From: Roseovarius pelagicus
GTDB taxonomy: Bacteria; Pseudomonadota; Alphaproteobacteria; Rhodobacterales; Rhodobacteraceae
Reading direction: 5' to 3'
Assembly: GCF_025639885.1 (NCBI RefSeq)
Contig: NZ_CP106738.1
Span: 1,922,001 to 1,986,000 of the forward strand
DNA length: 64,000 nucleotides
Shown here: positions 29,186-37,062 of the stretch, one piece after another
Layout: every line of letters starts with the position of its first letter
How positions within the stretch are numbered: the stretch's first letter is position 1
The notes under the pieces: model-generated
What the model was told of the DNA's origin: nothing
The model's database searches: none
The model's input: the letters and a program-made list of their open reading frames with translations, nothing else
Made by a program: the position numbers and the translations under genes

Positions 29186-30064
29186 TCAATCCATTCTGCT
29201 GGTTTTTACATTGGTGATGATAACCTTCCCATTGCCACTTCTCAATTCCGAAAGCCGGAGAATCCCGCCATTTCCCCCTGCGCTATGATTGGACTCTTTG
29301 CAAATTATCCCAACTAACTTTGTGACAAAGACGCCGGGGGTTCTGTTATCAGTATAGGGGACAAAGATATCAATGATTGCCCCAAAATCATCAGGGGTTT
29401 CGTCCGATGGATTTACACTTACCATATAGTTTCTTGTCAGGGAGGCCCCCGGCGGCAAAACGTCAATGCCGCCAACTGTGAAGATGCCACCGGGGTCTCG
29501 TATCCGTTCGCATTCTCTCATACGCTTTTCAAACTCAGTAGAAGCAGCCGAGTCCTTACTGGACGTGGGGTTCCACGCGAATGCTTCGTCAAAAAGCAAG
29601 AACATAGGGTTTTTACCCTCATTGGCGATAGTCGTCGCCACATCAAAAACGATTACTTCTGGGTCCAAGAGGTTCGTTTTGATCCCGTTAACAGTAACCG
29701 TAGCCCAAGGCCTTTGCCCCTCGCGCATGATTTGGTTGGCTTCAAGGGCAGCCTTAGAGGCCTTCACGGCAGCAATGTTAGTCTTATTGGCAGACCAGAG
29801 GGTGAGGATCAGAACGCCAGTCGCGGCTATCGCAAAAAATGCCATAACCCACTGTGCAAGCGTATCGCTAGGGCTAACGTACACCCCAATAAACCCGTCC
29901 CAATATCTGCCTACCTCACTGTATTGAGTATTTTGACCTGCGCCGGATTGGGCTTCTACTTCATGGCGCGCGCCATAGTCGAGCCAAAGGAATAGGTTAA
30001 GGGCAATGCCTATGCCCACAACTAGACCAAGTGCAAATGCTCCGTTTCGATAGCCGTTAGACAT
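29186..30064 (-). CDS. Hypothetical membrane protein of the islet
   Basis: The 292-residue protein has two hydrophobic helices (about residues 8-28 and 68-90), a short Ala/Lys-rich helix, and then a QRPWATVTV segment that starts a strand-rich C-terminal domain of about 170 residues. Many island- and phage-borne proteins of unknown function share the layout of two helices, a helix with polar residues and a 'QRPW' or 'QRAY' start to a beta domain. Base composition is AT-richer than both flanks, which suggests transfer. Its start overlaps the 3' end of the broken DUF6471 gene. I do not recognise a function. Confidence 0.7.
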   Translation of the reverse strand: MSNGYRNGAFALGLVVGIGIALNLFLWLDYGARHEVEAQSGAGQNTQYSEVGRYWDGFIGVYVSPSDTLAQWVMAFFAIAATGVLILTLWSANKTNIAAVKASKAALEANQIMREGQRPWATVTVNGIKTNLLDPEVIVFDVATTIANEGKNPMFLLFDEAFAWNPTSSKDSAASTEFEKRMRECERIRDPGGIFTVGGIDVLPPGASLTRNYMVSVNPSDETPDDFGAIIDIFVPYTDNRTPGVFVTKLVGIICKESNHSAGGNGGILRLSELRSGNGKVIITNVKTSRMD

Positions 30065-30281
30065 GCCAACATAAACACCGCTGAAAACTTCCCACGAGAT
30101 AGCTTATTGGCGACGTTTACCTCTTTTCATTGATTCCAATGCTTGCCAGCTTCTCAACAAGGTGGGCATAAGTCACGCCTTTCCGTTTCAACTCTGCTTT
30201 GAGAAGGTTGGCTGCCTTCGATTCCCATTCTGTTTGCTCACTCAATGCCAGTCGCGCGCTGTTGGTCGTCATGTCCTGCAT
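30022..30281 (-). pseudogene. DUF6471-domain gene, frameshifted
   Basis: From ATG 30281 the frame reads a helix with EWESKAANLLKAELKRKGVTYAHLVEKLASIGINEK and stops at TAA 30119-30117. Shifting by one base just before the stop (near 30120-30125) gives a matching continuation, VNVANKLSRGKFSAVF, that runs to a TAG ending at 30022. Joined, the two halves match the small DUF6471 domain that I associate with plasmids and islands (an 'LLK.ELKR.G..Y..L' helix, then 'N..NK..RGKFSA.F'). A single-base loss would explain the break. The 3' part overlaps the start of the membrane protein gene. Confidence 0.7.
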
Positions 30282-30324
30282 GGCCGCAGGTTAGCAAAAC
30301 AAGCGCGATAGGGATTCACCTTAG

Positions 30325-30346
30325 TTGGTGCGTTTGATACATAAGG
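30325..30346 (-). repeat. Right 22-bp inverted repeat of the islet
   Basis: This is the reverse complement of 29123-29144 (begins TTGGTGCG, ends ACATAAGG). Three bases outside it begins the second copy of AAAATATCC, at 30350-30358. Confidence 0.9.
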
Positions 30347-30409
30347 ATAAAAATATCCCCGCCGGAGGCTTCCGCCTTGCGAATCCAGACCCCGGCGCCA
30401 TTGGTCCGC

Positions 30410-30601
30410 TCACTCCAGCACGCGGGCCTCATCGACCAGCAATATCGGGATGCCGTTGCGGATCGGGAAGGCGAGGCCGGCGCGACGACTGATCAGCTCT
30501 TGCGCCGCCGCATCGAACTCCAGCCCTTGATGCGATTGCGGACAAATCAATGCCTCGAGCATGCGTCGGTCGAAACGGGGCTGTTCGGTGCCTTGGGTCA
30601 T
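30410..30601 (-). CDS. Trm112/YcaR-family small protein
   Basis: The 63-residue protein has the Trm112-like core: [14 protein letters not shown], then [23 protein letters not shown]. The CP..H..L segment has a single Cys where the zinc-ribbon members have CP.C, so metal binding is doubtful. Homologues in bacteria (YcaR) are of uncertain role; eukaryotic Trm112 activates methyltransferases. It overlaps the LON-domain gene by four bases. Confidence 0.9.
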   Translation of the reverse strand: MTQGTEQPRFDRRMLEALICPQSHQGLEFDAAAQELISRRAGLAFPIRNGIPILLVDEARVLE

Positions 30602-31245
30602 TGCATCACCTCTTCTGCGCCGCCGCGCATGGTATATTCGATCAGGGTCACGAGTGTCTCGCGCCGGGTGCGCAGGGATGGGGCCTCGAGCAGGGCCTGT
30701 TTGTCCTCGGGGGCAAACCCCAGCAGCATCGACAGCGAATTGATCAGCAGTTCATCATCTGCCTCTTCCAGACTTTCCCAGTCCGTGCGCAATTCATGAT
30801 CGCTCAGATACTGCTGCAAGAGCGACAGGAACATCGCACGGTCGAATACCGGGTCATCCTCTTCGGGCCCGAGATCGCGGTCGAAGCCTGACCATGAGAC
30901 GCGCGCACGACGGTAGGGTGTAAAGCCCTCGACCTCTTCGGTCAGGCGGAACCGCGACGCACCGGTCAGCGTGATCATGTAGCGGCCATCTTCGGTCTCG
31001 GAGAACTGGGTGACGCGCCCGACGCATCCGATCATGTGCAGCCCCGGCCCATCGCGGCCCGGCACCTCGTTCGGTTGGATCATGCCGATCAGGCGGTGGG
31101 GCGTTTTTAGTACATCCTCAAGCATCACCAGATAGCGCGGCTCGAACAGATGCAGAGGCAGGCGCGCGCGCGGCAAAAGCAGCGCACCGGAGATCGGGAA
31201 GAGCGGAATGATATCTGGCAAGTCGGCTGCGTTGATCATGCCCAT
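30598..31245 (-). CDS. LON substrate-binding-domain protein
   Basis: The 215-residue protein consists of the Lon N-terminal (LON/PUA-like) domain alone: [31 protein letters not shown], then GCVGRVTQF and a [14 protein letters not shown] segment. No AAA or protease domain follows. Stand-alone LON proteins may bind unfolded or partner proteins, but their job is unknown. It starts 21 bases after the thioredoxin-TPR gene and overlaps the Trm112-like gene, so the three probably form one operon. Confidence 0.92.
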   Translation of the reverse strand: MGMINAADLPDIIPLFPISGALLLPRARLPLHLFEPRYLVMLEDVLKTPHRLIGMIQPNEVPGRDGPGLHMIGCVGRVTQFSETEDGRYMITLTGASRFRLTEEVEGFTPYRRARVSWSGFDRDLGPEEDDPVFDRAMFLSLLQQYLSDHELRTDWESLEEADDELLINSLSMLLGFAPEDKQALLEAPSLRTRRETLVTLIEYTMRGGAEEVMQ

Positions 31246-31266
31246 GACACTAGCTCACCCGCGCCG

Positions 31267-32181
31267 TCAGGCAAATATCATCGAGCTGAGTTTGCGGCGT
31301 CCGGCCAGAACCACGGGATCGTTGGCTTTTAAAGCGTCGAAAATGGTAAAGAGTTGCTGTTTGGCAGCGCCGTCATTCCAGTCGCGGTCGCGGCGGAAAA
31401 GATCGAGCAACTGATCGACGGCCTCGGCGGTCTGGCCATTGGCATGCAGCGCCTGTGCGAGATCAAACCGCGCCTGAAGGTCGTCGGGATTGGCGTCAAC
31501 GGTGGTCTGCAATTCGGTCACGGGACCGGCATTGGCGGCCTGTCGTGCCAGCGCGATCTGGGCATGTGCCGCTTCGATCTCGGGGGCTGCGCTGATTTCG
31601 GCGGGCGCGCCGTTCAGAATCGCTTCGGCCTGATCGACGTCGTCGAGCGCCAGATGGGCGCGGGCCATGCCTGCGTAGGCGCGGGCATTGTTCGCGTCCT
31701 CCTGAATAATCGCGGCATAGGTTTCTGCCGCGTCGCTGGCCGCGCCTGCCTCAAGCATTTCGTCAGCAGCATCAAGCGCGTCGTCCAGCCCGTTATCCTC
31801 GCCCGGTACGCCGTCTCCGGCGTCGGCGACGCGCGCAACGAATGCGTCGATTTCGGAGGGTGGGACTGCTCCCTGAAAGCCATCTATCGGCTGACCCTTC
31901 CAGAAGGCATAGACCGTCGGGATGGATTGCACCTGCAACTGGCCCGCGATGCCCTGATTTTCGTCGACGTTGACCTTGGCCATGCGGACGGCACCTTTGG
32001 CCTTGGTCACGGCAGCCTCGAGCGCGGGGCCGAGCGTCTTGCACGGGCCGCACCACGGCGCCCAGAAATCGACGATGACGGGCACGGTTTGCGACATCTC
32101 GACAACTTCGGCCATGAATTCGGCCTCGGAGACATCCTTGATCAGGTCGTTTGCGGGGGTCTGGCCACCAAGTTCAATCAT
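31267..32181 (-). CDS. Thioredoxin-TPR co-chaperone (CnoX/YbbN-like)
   Basis: The N-terminal thioredoxin domain (residues 1 to about 115) has the redox site WCGPC at 43-47 and the cis-Pro in QSIPTVYAF. The C-terminal half is a helical TPR-like region (LQARFDLAQALHANGQTAEAVDQLLDLFRRDR). This matches YbbN/CnoX, a holdase that pairs with GroEL. E. coli CnoX lacks one active-site Cys; this copy keeps both, so redox activity is expected. It heads the LON and Trm112-like operon. Confidence 0.92.
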   Translation of the reverse strand: MIELGGQTPANDLIKDVSEAEFMAEVVEMSQTVPVIVDFWAPWCGPCKTLGPALEAAVTKAKGAVRMAKVNVDENQGIAGQLQVQSIPTVYAFWKGQPIDGFQGAVPPSEIDAFVARVADAGDGVPGEDNGLDDALDAADEMLEAGAASDAAETYAAIIQEDANNARAYAGMARAHLALDDVDQAEAILNGAPAEISAAPEIEAAHAQIALARQAANAGPVTELQTTVDANPDDLQARFDLAQALHANGQTAEAVDQLLDLFRRDRDWNDGAAKQQLFTIFDALKANDPVVLAGRRKLSSMIFA

Positions 32182-32263
32182 CTGGTTTCATCCCATAATC
32201 AGCGTTTTCGCATTCCCGCGTTACATGGCGTAGCGGCGGCGCGCTTGCAAGGGGGCAGCCGGT

Positions 32264-32557
32264 TCAGGGGCTGGCAGGCAAGGGCAGGCACCCGGGCAGT
32301 CCGGCAGGCAGCACCAGCCGCCCACCTGCACGGTAGAGTGCGCGGCCCAGCCCCGGCTGCGCGCTGCGCACCGCGACCCATGTGGCCCCTGCCCCGACGA
32401 TTGCCGCGTCGTCAGAGATGCGTTGGGTAAAATCCGCTGCCGGAAACAGAACGATTGCACCGGGGGCTGCATCGCTGAGGACCATCACCGCAGAGAGTAT
32501 CGCCAGCCATCCGATGCAGACACAGAGCAACGCCAGAGCCCAGCGCCTAATAGTCAT
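32264..32557 (-). CDS. Hypothetical small membrane or exported protein
   Basis: The 97-residue protein has an N-terminal hydrophobic helix (ALALLCVCIGWLAILSAVMVL) that could be a signal or anchor, then a short polar region and a Pro/Gly/Leu-rich tail. I recognise no family. It starts inside the 3' end of the preceding gene (11-base overlap on the same strand), which is the best evidence that it is translated. Base composition matches the neighbours. Confidence 0.5.
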   Translation of the reverse strand: MTIRRWALALLCVCIGWLAILSAVMVLSDAAPGAIVLFPAADFTQRISDDAAIVGAGATWVAVRSAQPGLGRALYRAGGRLVLPAGLPGCLPLPASP

Positions 32558-33602
32558 GGATATGCTTCAGCCTCAGGTCACTGCCCTGCATCGTCCGCAG
32601 ACGCGTGGCAAGGTCGCGCACCTTTAGCAGGATCAGGTGCCGGTGGTCGCCATACCCCTGCCGGGCAAAGCTGTGGAGTGCGCCCGGCGCTGCCGGGTTG
32701 GCGGAGGTGGCGGTCAGTAGGATGTCGTCATTGCCTGCAATCTCGACAAAGTCGGCACCCGCGAGGGCCATGTCCTGCAAAAGCTCAGTCAGGACGCGGT
32801 AGCGCGGTGTTTCGATAATGGTCCCCTCGGGGCGGGTTTCGATGACCTGAACATCGGGCAGAGCGCCCAGTGTTTCGCTGGACAGCCCGACCAGTAACAT
32901 ACGCAAGCGTATGTTATCCGCGCCCACCTGTCCCACGGCCTGTTCGATCAGACCCGCATAGGCGGCTTTGGTTCGATATTCGATCCCCAGCGCAATACGA
33001 CGTTCGACATCGCGCAGGCTGCCGCTGCTGGCTGTGCCGAGGGCCTGTGCATCCGATCTGAAATCCCATTTGTACCACGGCACCTGTTGCAGGAATCTGG
33101 CGTAAGCTGCTGCTTGGTCTGCGGAAATATCATCAAGCGGCGCACGAGTTTCGCCGCGCAGGATGGCAAACAGTCGGCCAATGGTTTCCTCGTACGCGGC
33201 CTTGGCCAGCAGTTCGGCGGTAAAGCTGACGCCGATGGTATAGACCATTTGCTTGGTCTCCCACGCGAAGCCGCCATGTTGGGCCGATTGCTGTGACACT
33301 GCGCAGAGCGAGGACCAGAAGCCGCCGATGGCGTTCAGGAAACCATACGCATGCGGATCGTTTTGGTCGATCACCTTGGCGTAGTCGTCATAGGCGTGCA
33401 CGATGTGCCATTCGGGGTAGGTCAGCAGGGTGCGTGCCTCGGGGCGGTGATGGTCCGGGGGCAGGATCGGTACATAGGTCTGATCAGTGGGCGTATTGCC
33501 CCGGCACGCCACCTCGACGTAGCCGACGGGCAGCAGCAGTGCCGCGATGAGCGCCACCATCAGCAATGCCAGCCGACCAGTCCATCGCAGCAATCTGCGC
33601 AT
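32547..33602 (-). CDS. Hypothetical membrane-anchored protein
   Basis: The 351-residue protein begins with a basic-hydrophobic anchor (RRLLRWTGRLALLMVALIAALLLPVGYV) and then a large extracytoplasmic region with Cys in VACRG and recognisable but unassigned stretches such as ARTLLTYPEWHIVHAYDDYA. It belongs, from layout and neighbours, to a conserved set next to a FAD oxidase gene. I do not recognise a domain. ATG 33602 is chosen because longer frames would overlap the next gene without a plausible anchor. A 22-base palindrome lies within its coding sequence at 32895-32916. Confidence 0.7.
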   Translation of the reverse strand: MRRLLRWTGRLALLMVALIAALLLPVGYVEVACRGNTPTDQTYVPILPPDHHRPEARTLLTYPEWHIVHAYDDYAKVIDQNDPHAYGFLNAIGGFWSSLCAVSQQSAQHGGFAWETKQMVYTIGVSFTAELLAKAAYEETIGRLFAILRGETRAPLDDISADQAAAYARFLQQVPWYKWDFRSDAQALGTASSGSLRDVERRIALGIEYRTKAAYAGLIEQAVGQVGADNIRLRMLLVGLSSETLGALPDVQVIETRPEGTIIETPRYRVLTELLQDMALAGADFVEIAGNDDILLTATSANPAAPGALHSFARQGYGDHRHLILLKVRDLATRLRTMQGSDLRLKHIHDY

Positions 33603-33621
33603 CACAGCACCCGGCACAAGG

Positions 33622-34026
33622 TCATTGCCCGGCGTCCCGCAATCCCGCCCAGAGTGCAACACCGCCCAGCAGCAGATGCGGCAGGTTGGCCAATACGCGC
33701 AGCAGCGTCCATGACATTCCAGCAGACGGGTTGGTGAAAATCCCGAAGTCGAGAAAGCCATACCCGGTGAAGAACCCGAACACGCCGTCCCCCAGATAGA
33801 GCGCACCAAAGAGGATCAGGAATGTTTTGGCCGCGCGTTGGCTGACCAAAGCGGCGATCAGCGCCCAGAGCGCGGAGGCCAGATGCAAGGCGTCGTCGAA
33901 CAGATCGAGCGCGAAGATCCCGAAGGCAAGGCCCTGCGCATCAGTCAAGCCGGGGATATAGTTCAGCGCGGCGGCGCCGAGCAGGGCGACGAAATAGCCA
34001 AGGCAAATTTTCTGCAAGGTGGTCAT
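33622..34026 (-). CDS. Hypothetical four-helix membrane protein
   Basis: From ATG 34026 the protein has about 134 residues and three to four hydrophobic helices (ICLGYFVALLGAAALNYI, LHLASALWALIAALV, FLILFGALYLGDGVFGFF, LPHLLLGGVALWAGL). The start overlaps the stop of the FAD oxidase gene by four bases (ATGA), which implies coupling. I do not recognise a family with confidence; the shape resembles DUF4383-like small membrane proteins. Confidence 0.65.
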   Translation of the reverse strand: MTTLQKICLGYFVALLGAAALNYIPGLTDAQGLAFGIFALDLFDDALHLASALWALIAALVSQRAAKTFLILFGALYLGDGVFGFFTGYGFLDFGIFTNPSAGMSWTLLRVLANLPHLLLGGVALWAGLRDAGQ

Positions 34027-35510
34027 AATGGCTCCAGATAGGTGTCCCACAGGGCGTTGCGAAAGGTCAGCTTGGGGTCGATCTGTCGTTTGGCGGCGGC
34101 AAAGACCCGGGCGCGCGGGTACGCGTCAGAGAATTGGCCGATTGTGGCGTGGGGGCGATATGGCAGGTAGTAGGTGCCGCCGATTTCCAGCACCCGGTAG
34201 ATCAGTTCGCGCGTGATGCGCTGCATGTCGGCCTCGGCCCGTTGGGTCATTTCCTGACTGAAGGACATGACGGCAGCGATGCGCGGGGTCTGGGCATAGG
34301 GCAGCCAGCTATCGGGATCGGCATCAACAAAACGCAGCGTGACGTTAAGGAACGGCTGATACGACGCCGGGATCACCTCGCGGCAGGTGGTCACGAAGTC
34401 GGCAAAACGGTCGGGGCTGACGAAATATTCGTGCAAGATGTCGGTGCGCAGCGGGTCGCGGTCGTCGAGGGTGATGACGGGTTCGTTCAGCAGGCTGTTG
34501 CGGGTGACGCGCCCCCCGCCAAGCATCGGGCCAAGGCGGGTTTCGGTCCACCAGCGGAACCGTTTGGTTCGTTCGCTGCCCAGTTGCGTGCGGTACACAT
34601 GACGGGCCATGCGCGCGGTCAGACCCGAGCCTTCGGCGGCGGGTAGATCGTCCTGATCACCGGACGGGCGGTAGGTAATCAGCAGCGCGTGTTCGAAGAA
34701 TGCGCCACGGTCCACATTGAGGCGACCATAGGCCATGCTGATCTGATCGTCGGCCAGCGCAGCCATGAAACGGCTGCCCAGTTCTGTCGCAGGCATTTCG
34801 TCAAATTGCGGTTTCAGACGCTGGTTCCGGGCAACCTCGACCTGCATGCGGGTGATCGCGCCGGTCAGGCCGTATCCGCCCATCGTCATGCCAAAGAGGT
34901 CAACATTATGTGTGCGCGAGCATGTCACCAGTTCGCCATCCGGCAGCACCATGTCAAAGCTGCGCACCGTGGACCCCATCGGCCCCATGCGCACCGGCCA
35001 ACCGTGGGCGTTGACGCAGAACGTGGCGGCAACGGCGAAGTCATTGTTGGACTGCATCACCTTTGGCCCGAAGCCAACCGGGTCGAGTGCTGCGATGACT
35101 TGCCCCCAGCGCGCGCCGGCATGGACCTGCATGACGCGCTCGGCGGTGTCCACCTCGACCCCGCCATTGTCATAGGTGATGGCGTGACCGTCGCGCGGGA
35201 TGGCGTGACCGCCCATCGAGTGGCGGGCAGCACTGACATTAACGGGGCGCCCCTCGGCTGCGGCCTCGGTGATTTCGCGGCGCAGGGCGGTGATCAGCGT
35301 TTCGCCGGGATCGTCCTGCAGAGTGATGTGGCGGAAAACCGGCGTTTGGCTGAGGCCGCTGGCGTCGTTCAGCGTGTTCGGCGTATCGGTAGGGGCAAGA
35401 GATATGGTGCCCGCGGTATTGGGCAGCTCGGTTGCGGATCGTCGTGTGGCCCAAGCCCCGAGCCAAGCGCCGCCGCCCAGCAATGCCGCGCGTCTAGTGA
35501 GTTTGAGCAC
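34023..35510 (-). CDS. Tat-exported FAD-dependent oxidase (aldonolactone-oxidase type)
   Basis: The 495-residue protein starts with a twin-arginine-like signal (KLTRRAALLGGGAWLGAWA), so it is probably folded in the cytoplasm and exported. The FAD-binding PCMH region is seen in VNVSAARHSMGGHAIPRDGHAITYD, and FGMTMGGYGLTGAITRM forms the second nucleotide-contact segment. The C-terminal half fits D-arabinono-1,4-lactone or similar sugar-lactone oxidases; the substrate is not determinable. Two coupled membrane-protein genes follow on the same strand. No covalent-flavin His can be fixed from sequence alone, though RHSMGGH is a candidate site. Confidence 0.86.
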   Translation of the reverse strand: MLKLTRRAALLGGGAWLGAWATRRSATELPNTAGTISLAPTDTPNTLNDASGLSQTPVFRHITLQDDPGETLITALRREITEAAAEGRPVNVSAARHSMGGHAIPRDGHAITYDNGGVEVDTAERVMQVHAGARWGQVIAALDPVGFGPKVMQSNNDFAVAATFCVNAHGWPVRMGPMGSTVRSFDMVLPDGELVTCSRTHNVDLFGMTMGGYGLTGAITRMQVEVARNQRLKPQFDEMPATELGSRFMAALADDQISMAYGRLNVDRGAFFEHALLITYRPSGDQDDLPAAEGSGLTARMARHVYRTQLGSERTKRFRWWTETRLGPMLGGGRVTRNSLLNEPVITLDDRDPLRTDILHEYFVSPDRFADFVTTCREVIPASYQPFLNVTLRFVDADPDSWLPYAQTPRIAAVMSFSQEMTQRAEADMQRITRELIYRVLEIGGTYYLPYRPHATIGQFSDAYPRARVFAAAKRQIDPKLTFRNALWDTYLEPL

Positions 35511-35623
35511 TGCCCTGCCCTCTTTGATTCCGGTGTAATATGGGCAGCTTATGCCAAAAGACGCAGGTCAGGAAATCCCGACTTGTCCACGTCTTTGAGG
35601 CGGCGCGGCAGCTGTTGGCGATG

Positions 35624-36412
35624 TTACAGATCGAAACTGGCAAAGACCGGCGCGTGATCCGATGGTTTTTCCCAGCCACGGACCGGGCGCAGGATGCGGC
35701 TGGAATGGGCGGCGGAGGCGATGTCAGGGGTGGCCCAGACGTGATCGAGGCGGCGGCCCTTGTCGGCGGTGTCCCAATCGCGGGCGCGGTAGGACCACCA
35801 GCTGTAGAGTTGTCCGTCGGGGATGTCGTTGCGGGTGACATCCGCCCAGTCACCGGCGGCCATCACGTCAGCGAAGGCCTCGACCTCGACCGGCGTGTGG
35901 CTGACCACCTTGAGCAGTTGCTTGTGCGACCAGACGTCATCCTCGCGCGGGGCGATATTGAGGTCGCCGACAAGGATGGATTTGCGGGGTTTGTCGCCGT
36001 GAAACCAGTCGCGCATTTCCGAGAGGTAGTCGAGTTTCTGGCCGAATTTCTCGTTCACGTTGCGGTCCGGCACATCACCGCCGGCGGGAACGTAGAAGTT
36101 ATGGATGATTGTGCCGTTTTCCAGCCGCCCGGCGACGTGGCGTGCGTGGCCGAGACCGGCAAAGTCCTGATCGCCGATATCCTCGATCGGCAGCTTCGAC
36201 AGGATGGCGACGCCGTTGTAGCCCTTTTGGCCGCGCGCGATCATGTGGGTGTAGCCGAGGGCCGCAAAGTCATCGACCGGGATCTTGTCCACCGGGCTTT
36301 TGCATTCCTGAAGGCATAGGATATCCGGGGCCTCTTCGGAGAGCAGCTTGCAAACGATGGGCGCACGCAGGCGGACCGAGTTGATGTTCCATGTGGCAAG
36401 GGTGAAAGGCAT
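35624..36412 (-). CDS. xth: Exodeoxyribonuclease III
   Basis: This Mg-dependent AP endonuclease and 3' exonuclease acts in base-excision repair. From ATG 36412 it has 262 residues and the family's motifs: LATWNINSVRLR, LCLQECKS (catalytic Glu), VPAGGDVPD, LVGDLNIAPREDD, WRSY-like WSYRARDWD and SDHAPVFASF (catalytic His). An open frame continues upstream but starts outside the conserved N-terminus. The GTA cluster follows it in divergent orientation. Confidence 0.95.
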   Translation of the reverse strand: MPFTLATWNINSVRLRAPIVCKLLSEEAPDILCLQECKSPVDKIPVDDFAALGYTHMIARGQKGYNGVAILSKLPIEDIGDQDFAGLGHARHVAGRLENGTIIHNFYVPAGGDVPDRNVNEKFGQKLDYLSEMRDWFHGDKPRKSILVGDLNIAPREDDVWSHKQLLKVVSHTPVEVEAFADVMAAGDWADVTRNDIPDGQLYSWWSYRARDWDTADKGRRLDHVWATPDIASAAHSSRILRPVRGWEKPSDHAPVFASFDL

Positions 36413-36575
36413 CGCGCATCTCCGGTTTTGGATCTGCCTGTCGGGATAACAGAGCCGCCGCCCCCGGACCAGTGCGCAGTGATAGCGAGCAGCGCGGGGA
36501 TGTGGAATGGCAGAGGGAGTGGTTAACAAACCCTTCACACACCGACCGTAACCCACTGTTTAAAAAGCAATTATA

Positions 36576-36604
36576 TTGACATTCACACATTATTCCCGTA
36601 TAGG
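36576..36604 (+). promoter_or_regulatory. Sigma-70-type promoter upstream of the GTA cluster
   Basis: TTGACA at 36576-36581 and TATAGG at 36599-36604 are separated by 17 bases, in an AT-rich patch of otherwise GC-rich DNA. This is the best promoter in the 308-base gap between xth and g1 and would start transcription near 36611, about 110 bases before g1. GTA clusters in Rhodobacter are driven from such a single promoter under CtrA/GafA control; no binding site for those regulators is claimed here. Confidence 0.6.
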
Positions 36605-36611
36605 TTGATAT

Positions 36612-36707
36612 ATGCGGGATGGACGGAATGCGCAACAATCGGGTGTTAGCCGAGGGTCGCAATTTCGTGTGTCTGATGCGGAGGGGCAAACCGAGGCAAA
36701 CGCATGA
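36612..36707 (+). CDS. Candidate 31-residue leader ORF before g1
   Basis: An ATG at 36612 opens a 31-codon frame ending in TGA at 36705-36707. It begins MRDGRNAQQSG and is rich in polar residues. It starts at or within a base of the transcription start predicted from the promoter at 36576-36604, so it could be read as a leaderless message. No family is recognised, and conservation is needed to believe it. The rest of the xth-g1 gap (36413-36575) shows no other feature. Confidence 0.25.
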   Translation: MRDGRNAQQSGVSRGSQFRVSDAEGQTEANA

Positions 36708-36720
36708 GGCATAAGTCTAA

Positions 36721-37062
36721 ATGACATTGATTACCCCCGACGAGGGACCAAGAGAGCTGAGCGATGCTGTGGCATCGCTGAAACGACAATTGTGCGAAAT
36801 GCGCACTGATCTGGAAGATCTTCACACCAAACTGAGAACTGACAGCCGTGAAGACGTGTCGAAATACGGTCGGTTGATAACCGACATCAAGCAATGGCTG
36901 AAATTTGCGATCGAAACCGAGGTGAAACTTGAGCAACGCGAAAAGAAAGAAAAAGGAATCGTCAATGGCTACGCCCTTGATATCGACGCCGCACGACATT
37001 CGATCGGGTGCCGTCTGGATCGCCTCAGAAGGGCCAAATGCCCAAAGGGATTTCCTAGATAG
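36721..37062 (+). CDS. g1: GTA g1, small terminase subunit (TerS)
   Basis: This 113-residue protein is the first GTA gene. The helical N-terminus (ELSDAVASLKRQLCEMRTDLEDLHTKL) and the C-terminal YALDIDAARHSIGCRLDRLRR match what I know of the g1 TerS family of Rhodobacterales, which binds DNA and recruits the large terminase. No strong ribosome site precedes the ATG; an in-frame TAA lies directly upstream, which fixes the start. Its 3' end overlaps g2 by 98 bases in another frame. Confidence 0.8.
   Translation: MTLITPDEGPRELSDAVASLKRQLCEMRTDLEDLHTKLRTDSREDVSKYGRLITDIKQWLKFAIETEVKLEQREKKEKGIVNGYALDIDAARHSIGCRLDRLRRAKCPKGFPR

Larger units (their letters stand above)
29121..30349. mobile_element. 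Inverted-repeat-bounded islet without transposase
   Basis: A visibly AT-richer segment is flanked by a perfect 22-bp inverted repeat (29123-29144 and 30325-30346). Just outside lies a 9-bp direct repeat AAAATATCC (29112-29120 and 30350-30358), two bases from the left arm and three from the right. The direct repeat resembles a target-site duplication made in an intergenic motif of the ATATTTnCCGGC type. The cargo is a frameshifted DUF6471 gene and a membrane protein gene. No recombinase or transposase is encoded, so movement, if any, would need help in trans. The boundaries are inferred from the repeats only. Confidence 0.6.

Noticed and set aside
36413..36575. Possible additional genes in the xth-GTA gap
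   Set aside because: No frame with family similarity or ribosome site was found; the stretch looks like an ordinary promoter region.
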